Positions 45,791 through 53,680 of a stretch of 64,000 nucleotides of DNA are shown in pieces. Location: contig NZ_CP151726.1 of NCBI RefSeq assembly GCF_038443385.1, positions 4,650,001 to 4,714,000 of the forward strand, given 5' to 3'. Position 1 is the stretch's first letter. The number at the start of each line of letters is the position of its first letter. Under the pieces are notes generated by a model. The model had not been told where the DNA came from. It ran no database searches and was given only the letters and a program-made list of their open reading frames with translations. A program made the position numbers and the translations under genes. The stretch comes from Stieleria varia (lineage in GTDB: Bacteria > Planctomycetota > Planctomycetia > Pirellulales > Pirellulaceae).

Positions 45791-46603
45791 TCAGCGGCGA
45801 TTGTAGACCAGAAAGGTCAGGTCATCTGGTTTTCCCGGCTGACCTTCGACGACTTGGCTCATGCGTGACGTAGCGAGTTTGGCGAGTTTGGCGACGCGGT
45901 CGACTGGTTTTCCGGATCTGCCCAAAGCGATGATTTCGTCAAAGTGCAGATTATCGAACAGTCCATCGGTGCCAACAATCACGGTGTCGCGTTGAGACAT
46001 TCGGTGAACCGGTCCGATTTCGATGTGCATTTCACGGGAACCGACCAGATTCGAAACGATGTGCCGTTCCTCGTGTCTCATCGCGTCGCTTTCGCTCAGC
46101 AGTCCGGACTCGACCGCGTAACCCACGGGGGAGTGTGGCGTTGATTTCCATTTGATCGCACCTCGTTGGCCGAAGATGACCGTTTGGGAATCACCGACTT
46201 GATAGCCACGGACGCCGTGTTCTTGAATTTCAACCACGGCAATGGTGGTTGCCGCTCCGACGCCGAGATCGAGGATTTCGCGATTGGCAGATTCGATGCC
46301 GTCGAGGATGGCGGGGCGCAGGTCCGTCAGCTTGCTATCCAAAACGCTTTCGGAGACCGACTGAACGGCGATCGACGACGCTTTGTGTCCCATCGGTCCG
46401 CCGCCCACGCCATCGGCGACGATCAGAACGATGGCACCATTTTCGGTCTCAACCACGCCCGCGCTGTCGTCATTGGGTTCGATACGTCCTGGGCACCGAC
46501 GGCACAAGGCAACCACGTTGCCGCCGGCAAGCGACAGGACTTCTGGCGACTGCATGTCGCTTTCGATGAAGTGCTTGATCACGGTTGATTTGATGGAAGG
46601 CAT
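45791..46603 (-). CDS. PP2C-family protein phosphatase
   Basis: 270 aa. Metal motifs: a divergent N-terminal Asp region (RIEPNDDSAGV), ADGVGGGPMGHKAS (D64-G65), GVGAATTIAVVEI, DTVIVGTDGLFDN and PDDLTFLVYN at the end. This is a soluble PPM/PP2C Ser/Thr phosphatase like Stp/PrpC. It is 12 bp from the kinase gene, in the same direction, so it is probably the opposing enzyme of that kinase. Both sit inverted inside the amidoligase locus. Confidence 0.93.
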   Translation of the reverse strand: MPSIKSTVIKHFIESDMQSPEVLSLAGGNVVALCRRCPGRIEPNDDSAGVVETENGAIVLIVADGVGGGPMGHKASSIAVQSVSESVLDSKLTDLRPAILDGIESANREILDLGVGAATTIAVVEIQEHGVRGYQVGDSQTVIFGQRGAIKWKSTPHSPVGYAVESGLLSESDAMRHEERHIVSNLVGSREMHIEIGPVHRMSQRDTVIVGTDGLFDNLHFDEIIALGRSGKPVDRVAKLAKLATSRMSQVVEGQPGKPDDLTFLVYNRR

Positions 46604-46615
46604 GAGTGAGACCTT

Positions 46616-47455
46616 TTATCCGCGATTTCGTTTCGCGTACCGAATGGCTTTTAGCCGGACTTTCTCGAACTCACTGAGCATTTGGGCGGCGTCCTTGAAT
46701 CGCCCGCGGGCGTTGATAACGAGGGATTTCCGGATCACGGCGATCAAGTCCGGGTGTGCCGTTCGACGCAAGCGACTGTAGCCGCCCATCGGCCAATCAA
46801 ACGGATACTCGGGCCAACAGCCGGAGAACAATCGATACGCGATCAGTCCCAACGAAAACACATCCGAGCGTGCCGATGGTTTTCCCATCGCTTGCTCTGG
46901 AGCCATGTATCCGATTGTGCCGGTTCCCGACCCCGTGATGGTTGTGCTGGCAGCCTTGGCGATGCCGAAATCCGCTAGGCGGACGGCACCATCCTTGAAC
47001 AGTAGCACGTTCTCAGGTTTGATGTCGCAGTGAATGATGCCCTGCTGGTGGGCGTGGGCCACCCCACTGAGCAATTGTTCGAAGATGTCGATTGCTCGGT
47101 CAAACCCAAGTCGCTTTTTCAGCCGTTCGTCCAGGGTCGTCTCCCCCAGGGGAGCCACGATGACAAAGTGTCCATCAATGAACGTTGCGTCCCGAATGGG
47201 CAGAATATTCGGATGTTCCAGCTTGACCGTCATTCTCGCTTCTCGCCGAAACTCGTCCAACAGGTCTTGGGAAACCAAGTGTTCCATCGGAATCTTTAAG
47301 GCAACTTTGATCCCCAGCACCGTGTCGGTAGCGGCGTACACCGACGCAAAGCCGCCGCTGCCGATCCGCCGATCCAATCGGTACTTTCCCAATTTGGAGC
47401 CACACCTCAGCTTGGCGTTGGACTCTCTTGGTTGGTTTGTGGTGTTGGAAGGCAT
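46616..47455 (-). CDS. Soluble Ser/Thr protein kinase, non-RD type
   Basis: 279 aa from the ATG at 47455. The kinase fold is complete: glycine loop IGSGGFASVY (31-40), VAIK-type Lys54 (VALKIP), catalytic loop HCDIKPEN (142-149), DFG (162-164) and TIGYMAPEQA. HRD is replaced by HCD, so the regulatory Arg is missing and activation-loop control may differ. Unlike most bacterial Hanks-type kinases there is no transmembrane helix or sensor domain; the chain is only the kinase. It pairs with the PP2C gene. Targets could be enzymes of the flanking locus, which is inference. Confidence 0.93.
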   Translation of the reverse strand: MPSNTTNQPRESNAKLRCGSKLGKYRLDRRIGSGGFASVYAATDTVLGIKVALKIPMEHLVSQDLLDEFRREARMTVKLEHPNILPIRDATFIDGHFVIVAPLGETTLDERLKKRLGFDRAIDIFEQLLSGVAHAHQQGIIHCDIKPENVLLFKDGAVRLADFGIAKAASTTITGSGTGTIGYMAPEQAMGKPSARSDVFSLGLIAYRLFSGCWPEYPFDWPMGGYSRLRRTAHPDLIAVIRKSLVINARGRFKDAAQMLSEFEKVRLKAIRYAKRNRG

Positions 47456-47725
47456 CAATCAACGTGTTGTTGGAGTGAGTGCATTTGCCGTCGGAGCTGA
47501 CGTGAAAACAATGAGCGTTGAGTACGAAGAATACGCCAATGTTGATCAGCATTGCAAAGTCTGGCAATCTGACCAGGATACAAATCGTAATTCAGTAAGA
47601 GCAAACGCCGCACCAAGCGGGCGGTGTACGAATCATGCTGATTGTCTCGGATACGCCACTGGACCGAAACACCACTGAGTCTCATACTTCGCGTTAACCC
47701 TTAAACGAAAGACGAACAAAAACGC

Positions 47726-48784
47726 ATGGAAAAAGGCCTTCTCACCAGCGAGGCGATCCACTTGCTACGTTCGTTGATTCGAGAACCATCCGTCGTCGGT
47801 GCCGAGGACGCGTTCTTTCGCGTTCTGAGACGTGAGTTGGAGGAGTATCCGATCTCGGTCAAGCGTTATCACGGATTGCTGGTTGCTCAGGGAAACAAGC
47901 CGGACAGCATCTATTTGTCGGCACATCTGGACCGCAACGGCTTGCTGTGCACTGGCCCCAATGAGTTTCAGTATGCCGCCTTCATTGCCGGAAACCGGGG
48001 AGAGCTCGACGGCGACAGCATTTCCGAACAGTTCATGGAGCAGATTGCCAATCGATTTCATGGGCAACGTGTCCAGGCGCACTCACCCTACACAGGGACC
48101 TATTTGGGACAGGGAAAAATCAACCAGTCCTATGTCTGTCCTCGTCGCCGCAACTTGATCTTTGAACTGGACGGACTGGGCTTCTTGCAGCCCGGCACAC
48201 CTGTCTCTTTCCTGGACCGCTTGAAACTGGAGGACGGGAATCTTTCGGCACAGCTCGACAACGTGGTTTGCGTCGCCTTGATCATCCACTTGTTCCGTTT
48301 GGGATTCCAGGGGACGGCTTTGTTCGCAGCGGGCGAGGAAGCCGGCAGGAGCTGGCGATACTTGGCCGAGTGGTTTCAGAGGTTTGACATTTCAACCAAT
48401 CAGGTCCTAGTATTGGACACCAGTCCCTTTCCCGTCGAAGCCGCTGGGGCTCAACAGGTGGTCTTGCGATGGCGCGACGCGCAGGGTGAGTTCTGTAAAG
48501 ACACGACGAAGTTTGTCCGCGACGGAGCCGATCGACTTGGCATCTCGTATTGCTTCAAAGACGAGTACATCCGCGCGCTCAATGCCACGCGTGAGAAGCC
48601 GCTTTCCCTTGGACGAACAGAACTGGGCCGATTGATCAATGCCACTGGCGGCCAAGTTTCCGGAACGACTTTGCAACTGCCGACGTCTTCGTATCACACG
48701 GCGGCGGAGACCGCATCGGTGGACAGCTTTGATTCCATGCTGCGGCTGCTCTGTCATTTGAGCAATGTGCCGGTTGGCTCGTAG
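47726..48784 (+). CDS. M20/M42-like metallopeptidase
   Basis: 352 aa. Binuclear zinc motifs are seen: YLSAHLDRNGL (His and Asp), AQLDNVVCVALI (bridging Asp), FAAGEEAGRSW (catalytic Glu and ligand Glu), VLDTSPF (Asp) and SSYHTAAETASVDS (His). The layout suits M42/M20-like aminopeptidases, which act on short peptides or amides. It is divergent from the kinase gene over 270 bp, in which I see no gene but presumably both promoters. Its presence beside RimK-like and GCS2 genes matches, as I recall, gene neighbourhoods described for RLAN-ATP-grasp proteins. Confidence 0.85.
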   Translation: MEKGLLTSEAIHLLRSLIREPSVVGAEDAFFRVLRRELEEYPISVKRYHGLLVAQGNKPDSIYLSAHLDRNGLLCTGPNEFQYAAFIAGNRGELDGDSISEQFMEQIANRFHGQRVQAHSPYTGTYLGQGKINQSYVCPRRRNLIFELDGLGFLQPGTPVSFLDRLKLEDGNLSAQLDNVVCVALIIHLFRLGFQGTALFAAGEEAGRSWRYLAEWFQRFDISTNQVLVLDTSPFPVEAAGAQQVVLRWRDAQGEFCKDTTKFVRDGADRLGISYCFKDEYIRALNATREKPLSLGRTELGRLINATGGQVSGTTLQLPTSSYHTAAETASVDSFDSMLRLLCHLSNVPVGS

Positions 48785-48875
48785 CGGCGAATCGACGGAG
48801 GCCGCATTACCAATATGTTGGGCTCAATGATTTCACTTTCCCTTCACTCACTATCAAGAAGTAGATCAGAATCGT

Positions 48876-50444
48876 ATGGATGGTCAAAGCACGATCGACT
48901 TGAGCGACTTTGAATCAAAGCTCGTCGTCCGCAAGATGACACTGGATGATTTCGATGCAGTCGTTCAGTTGCAAAAGAACTGCTTTGAAGGCATGCAGCC
49001 GTGGGGACGGGCTCAGATCGAAAGCCAGTTGGAGATCTTCCCCGAAGGCCAGTTGGTGATCGAAATTGATGGTGAGATCGCCGCATCATCATCCAGTTTG
49101 TTGCTGAACTACGATGATGATTTGGAATGGCACAACTGGCAAAAGACCGCCGACAATGGGTACATCCGGAATCATGCTCCCAAGGGCGATACGCTCTACG
49201 GGATCGAGATGATGGTCAGCCCCGAGTACCGCGGTATGCGATTGTCTCGCCGGTTATATGACGCTCGCAAAGAACTTTGTCGGACCAAGAACGTGACGCG
49301 GATGATCGTGGGCGGTCGGATTCCAGGGTACCACCGGCATGCAGACGAGATGTCCGCTCGCGAGTATGTGGAACGTGTGATCAACAAGTCACTTTATGAT
49401 CCCGTCTTGACTGCGCAGCTCGCCAACGGTTTTTCGCTCCAAGGTCTGATCCCCGACTATCTGCCGTCGGACACTCAGAGTGGTGGCTATGCGACTTTCT
49501 TGGAATGGACGAATCTCGATGTTCGACTGAAAGGAAAACGCAGATTTCGTCGAAGCGTTCAGCCGGTTCGAATCGGCGCTGTCCAGTACCAGATGCGAAC
49601 CGTTACAAACTTTGATGAGTTTGCCAAGCAAGCGAGGTACTTTGTCGACGTCGCAGGCGACTACAAATGCGATTTTCTGTTGTTCCCCGAGTTGTTCACC
49701 ACACAATTACTCTCCTGCATGCCCAGCCAACGACCGGGTAGCGCAGCGAGGTCGCTCGCGGAGTTCACGCCACAGTATCTGGAACTGTTTTCCGATATGG
49801 CGATTTCATTTGACTGCAACATCATCGGTGGTTCGCAGTTCGTGGTCGAAGACGACGTGTTGTACAACGTGTCGTTTTTGTTTCGACGTGACGGCAGCAT
49901 CGAAAAGCAATACAAGATTCATATCACGCCGAGCGAGCGGAAATGGTGGGGAGTATCAGGCGGTGACAAGATCGAAGTCTTTGACACCGATTGCGGTCCG
50001 ATCTCCATTCAGATTTGCTATGACAGCGAGTTCCCTGAGATGACGCGGATCGCGACCGCCAAAGGTGCCCGTATTGTCTTTGTCCCCTTCAATACCGATA
50101 CCCGACACGGCTATCAGAGAGTGCGAACCTGCGCTCAAGCTCGTTGTGTTGAAAACCACGTTTTTGTTGCGATCGCTGGTTGCACTGGCAATCTGCCTTT
50201 CGTGGAGAACGCCGACATTCACTACGCTCAGACCGCAATCTTCACGCCTCTGGATGTGATGTTTGCCAGAGATGGCATCGCTGCAGAGGCAAACCCGAAC
50301 GTGGAGACCGTGATCATCCACGATGTCGACCTGGAACTGTTGCGTCGGCATCGCGAGCAAGGCACGGTGCAAAATTGGAACGACCGCCGCACCGATCTCT
50401 ACCAAGTTCGCTACCAGCAAGACGGCGTCCAAGAAGACGTGTAA
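48876..50444 (+). CDS. GNAT acetyltransferase-nitrilase fusion
   Basis: 522 aa. Residues 1 to about 225 are a GNAT domain ([20 protein letters not shown], acetyl-CoA site near [22 protein letters not shown]). From about 230 a carbon-nitrogen hydrolase domain begins ([13 protein letters not shown]) with the full triad E272 (FPELF), K347 (KIHITPSE) and C381 ([10 protein letters not shown]). Nitrilase-superfamily enzymes hydrolyse or transfer amides; the N-terminal acetyltransferase suggests acyl transfer and amide cleavage on one substrate. It lies 91 bp after the peptidase. The TAA stop coincides with the start of a dispersed repeat. Such bifunctional proteins are known in databases; their substrate is not. 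Confidence 0.92.
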   Translation: MDGQSTIDLSDFESKLVVRKMTLDDFDAVVQLQKNCFEGMQPWGRAQIESQLEIFPEGQLVIEIDGEIAASSSSLLLNYDDDLEWHNWQKTADNGYIRNHAPKGDTLYGIEMMVSPEYRGMRLSRRLYDARKELCRTKNVTRMIVGGRIPGYHRHADEMSAREYVERVINKSLYDPVLTAQLANGFSLQGLIPDYLPSDTQSGGYATFLEWTNLDVRLKGKRRFRRSVQPVRIGAVQYQMRTVTNFDEFAKQARYFVDVAGDYKCDFLLFPELFTTQLLSCMPSQRPGSAARSLAEFTPQYLELFSDMAISFDCNIIGGSQFVVEDDVLYNVSFLFRRDGSIEKQYKIHITPSERKWWGVSGGDKIEVFDTDCGPISIQICYDSEFPEMTRIATAKGARIVFVPFNTDTRHGYQRVRTCAQARCVENHVFVAIAGCTGNLPFVENADIHYAQTAIFTPLDVMFARDGIAAEANPNVETVIIHDVDLELLRRHREQGTVQNWNDRRTDLYQVRYQQDGVQEDV

Positions 50445-50445
50445 T

Positions 50446-50464
50446 GGGATTCGCCAGAATTCCC
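50446..50464. repeat. Dispersed repeat gggattcgccagaattccc at the stop codon
   Basis: An exact copy of the 19-bp word seen after the glycosyltransferase gene. The wider identity (gtaatgggattcgcc..) includes the TAA stop of the GNAT-nitrilase gene, so the repeat begins within the coding region. Confidence 0.8.
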
Positions 50465-50547
50465 CTCGCTCGCGAAATCAGCGATTCCCTTGAGATATGC
50501 TGAGCCATTGCAAGAGCAGAAGTGTCCCAGGCTAATTCGATGGACTG

Positions 50548-52445
50548 CTCAAAGTTTGGGGTTGACATTGTTTTTTTCAGTCCATGTTTTCGTTCCATGC
50601 ATCGCAATCAAAGTGAGCCTCAGGCGCTAGCCGTGGGCCTGAGGCGGATTGTGGTGCCGGCCCACGGCTAGCGCCTGAGGCTCACTGGGGTCACCAGCTG
50701 CGCCGGCAGTAGGGACATAAACTTGCGCAAACCCAAAAAGACACAACACCGAACTTTGAGCTGCCCAGGCTAATCCGATGGACTGCTCAAAGTTTGGGGT
50801 TGAAATTGTTTTTTCAATCCATGTTTTCGTTCCATGCATCGCAATCAAAGTGAGCCTCAGGCGCTAGCCGTGGGCCCGAGGCGGATTGTGGTGCCGGCCC
50901 ACGGCTAGCGCCTGAGGCTCACTGGGGCCACCAGCTGCGCCGGCAGTAGGGACATAAACTTGCGCAAACCCAAAAAGACACAACACCGAACTTTGAGCTG
51001 CCCAGGCTAATCCGATGGACTGCTCAAAGTTTGGGGTTGACATTGTTTTTTCAATCCATGTTTTCGTTCCATGCATCGCAATCAAAGTGAGCCTCAGGCG
51101 CTAGCCGTGGGCCCGAGGCGGATTGTGGTGCCGGCCCACGGCTAGCGCCTGAGGCTCACTGGGGCCACCAGCTGCGCCGGCAGTAGGGACATAAACTTGC
51201 GCAAACCCAAAAAGACACAACACCGAACTTTGAGCTGTCCAGGCTAATCCGATGGACTGCTCAAAGTTTGGGGTTGACATTGTTTTTTTCAGTCCATGTT
51301 TTCGTTCCATGCATCGCAATCAAAGTGAGCCTCAGGCGCTAGCCGTGGGCCTGAGGCGGATTGTGGTGGCGGCCCACGGCTAGCGCCTGAGGCTCACTGG
51401 GGCCACCAGCTGCGCCGGCAGTAGGGGCATAAACTTGCGCAAACCCAAAAAGACACAACACTGAACTTTGAGCTGCCCAGGCTAATCCGATGGACTGCTC
51501 AAAGTTTGGGGTTGAAATTGTTTTTTCAATCCATGTTTTCGTTCCATGCATCGCAATCAAAGTGAGCCTCAGGCGCTAGCCGTGGGCCCGAGGCGGATTG
51601 TGGTGGCGGCCCACGGCTAGCGCCTGAGGCTCACTGGGGCCACCAGCTGCGCCGGCAGTAGGGGCATAAACTTGCGCAAACCCAAAAAGACACAACACTG
51701 AACTTTGAGCTGCCCAGGCTAATCCGATGGACTGCTCAAAGTTTGGGGTTGAAATTGTTTTTTCAATCCATGTTTTCGTTCCATGCATCGCAATCAAAGT
51801 GAGCCTCAGGCGCTAGCCGTGGGCCCGAGGCGGATTGTGGTGCCGGCCCACGGCTAGCGCCTGAGGCTCACTGGGGCCACCAGCTGCGCCGGCAGTAGGG
51901 ACATAAACTTGCGCAAACCCAAAAAGACACAACACCGAACTTTGAGCTGTCCAGGCTAATCCGATGGACTGCTCAAAGTTTGGGGTTGAAATTGTTTTTT
52001 CAATCCATGTTTTCGTTCCATGCATCGCAATCAAAGTGAGCCTCAGGCGCTAGCCGTGGGCCCGAGGCGGATTGTGGTGCCGGCCCACGGCTAGCGCCTG
52101 AGGCTCACTGGGGCCACCAGCTGCGCCGGCAGTAGGGACATAAACTTGCGCAAACCCAAAAAGACACAACACCGAACTTTGAGCTGCCCAGGCTAATCCG
52201 ATGGACTGCTCAAAGTTTGGGGTTGAAATTGTTTTTTCAATCCATGTTTTCGTTCCATGCATCGCAATCAAAGTGAGCCTCAGGCGCTAGCCGTGGGCCT
52301 GAGGCGGATTGTGGTGCCGGCCCACGGCTAGCGCCTGAGGCTCACTGGGGCCACCAGCTGCGCCGGCAGTAGGGACATAAACTTGCGCAAACCCAAAAAG
52401 ACACAACACCGAACTTTGAGTTGCCCAGGCTAATCCGATGGCGTC
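50548..52445. repeat. Eight tandem 237-bp repeats with central hairpin
   Basis: Units start with ctcaaagtttggggttga at 50548, 50786, 51023, 51260, 51498, 51735, 51972 and 52209, a period of 237-238 bp with few differences. Each unit has a 73-bp hairpin (first at 50613-50685) with 26-bp arms, a segment ending ctgcgccggc, then a unit-specific part (agtagggacataaacttgcg, cacaacaccgaactttgag). The core (about 160 bp) is shared with 32132-32851, but the hairpin lies in the opposite orientation. The array ends abruptly in ccgatggcg at the next gene. I see no protein-coding role. Confidence 0.93.
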
Positions 52446-52554
52446 TTTCCCTCATCTGGGGGTTTTCGCCCAGTTGAAATCCGCATGGGGCAGAATCATC
52501 AGGAAGGTTTCTCCGACGCACCGGCTACGGCTCACGTATAACCTCGAGATTCCG

Positions 52555-53436
52555 ATGATAGTTCAATCCAGCACTGTTCCCCGAATTCTGCAACGCGCGA
52601 TCGCAAATCGTGCCACCGAACTCACCATGCTGCCCGCTATTGCGATGGAAGCACTGAAGCTTGCACGCGATCCGGATTGTACCGTGGAGCAGTTCGCCAA
52701 CTTAGTCGCCAAGGACATGGCACTTGCATCAGAAATACTGTTGTTGGCGAACAGTCCCATCTATCGGACACGCGGTTCCAAGGTTTCCAGTCTGCGACTG
52801 GCGGTGGTGCGTTTGGGGTTGAGGCAGTGTAGAAACCTCGTGCTGTCCTGCAGCGCATCGAGCTTGATGAAACGGATGCCTGTCCAACACGAGTGGGTTC
52901 GCAAAGTGTTGTGGCAGCATAGCTATCGAACGGCGATGACCTGCACCTACTTGAACACCAAACTGAGATTGGGATTTGAGGGCGAGGAGATCACGGCTGG
53001 GTTGCTGCATGACTTGGGCCGGATGCTGTTGGCAATCGCGGCCCCAGAAGATGCCGCCGACGCCGACGACTTGTCATTCTGCGATGAAGACCAGCAGTTG
53101 AGTCAAGAACGAATGATACTGGGAGCAGACCACTGTTCCTTTGGCGCGTGGTTCGCCAAGAAACAGGGGTTGCCTGACGACTTGGTTGCCGCGATCGAAC
53201 ACCATCACCAACCGCATGACGACCATCCGTTTGGAAAACTGATCTCGTTGGTGGCCACTGCCGACCACATGGCCAACCATTTTCAGCGATTCGAGGAAGC
53301 CGGAGATTACGACATCACCAGCAATCCAGGTGCGCACGCGTTGGCGGATCTCGGGTATCCCAAACTGCTTTGTGACGATGCGTCCATCTGCGAAAACGTC
53401 TTCTCGATCGTTCTCGGCGGCGACGAAGAAGCCTAG
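52555..53436 (+). CDS. HDOD-domain protein
   Basis: 293 aa from the ATG at 52555; a longer reading from 52438 starts in the last base pairs of the repeat array and its extra 39 residues look non-coding. The HDOD pattern is clear: LTMLPAIAMEALKLARDPDCTVEQFANLVAKDMALASEILLLANSP, then LRLAVVRLGLRQCRNLVLS. An HD-like part follows with HSYRTAMTC, AGLLHDLGRMLLAIA and AIEHHHQPHDDHP. HDOD proteins usually act in signalling and regulation without hydrolase activity, though here HD and HHH motifs are partly kept. No partner gene is nearby. Its TAG stop is part of a repeat. Confidence 0.88.
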   Translation: MIVQSSTVPRILQRAIANRATELTMLPAIAMEALKLARDPDCTVEQFANLVAKDMALASEILLLANSPIYRTRGSKVSSLRLAVVRLGLRQCRNLVLSCSASSLMKRMPVQHEWVRKVLWQHSYRTAMTCTYLNTKLRLGFEGEEITAGLLHDLGRMLLAIAAPEDAADADDLSFCDEDQQLSQERMILGADHCSFGAWFAKKQGLPDDLVAAIEHHHQPHDDHPFGKLISLVATADHMANHFQRFEEAGDYDITSNPGAHALADLGYPKLLCDDASICENVFSIVLGGDEEA

Positions 53437-53676
53437 TGCATCGTGCGGTCGCGATTTTGGTGTTAGCCGTTTTGGCGATAGCCACGGTTGTGTCACCAAA
53501 ACCGTGGCTAACGCCAAAACGGCTCATCTACCGAACCCACGTTCTAAGACTGGACGATGCACTAGCCCGGGTTATGAAAAACAATCTGCATTTCCCAACG
53601 ATGTCACAACTCAATGTCAAGAATCTGTTTGCGCTAAAATCAATCATCCGCATGAATAATCCGCGCCTAGTGCATG
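53433..53676. repeat. Composite repeat with nested hairpin and direct terminal words
   Basis: The word ctagtgcatcgt (53433-53444) recurs inverted at 53553-53564 (acgatgcactag) and, in shorter direct form (ctagtgcat), at 53668-53676. Between the inverted pair is a hairpin with 25-bp arms (53465-53489 and 53500-53524, one mismatch, agccgttttggcg core). From 53570 the dispersed family copy 3 runs (gggttatgaaaaacaatctg ... ccgcgcctag). The block lies exactly between the stop codons of the HDOD and HTTM genes and overlaps the first. Confidence 0.85.
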
Positions 53677-53680
53677 CGGA

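Noticed and set aside
50627-52271. A series of conserved minus-strand ORFs of about 73 codons, one per 237-bp repeat
   Set aside because: They are identical only because the DNA repeats are; they cross the hairpin and show no protein-like pattern or ribosome-binding site.
50548-52445. CRISPR array
   Set aside because: The period is 237 bp with no short repeat-unique spacer alternation, and no cas gene is present.
52438-52554. N-terminal extension of the HDOD protein
   Set aside because: It begins in the last bases of the repeat array and shows no HDOD similarity; the ATG at 52555 fits better. Not fully excluded.
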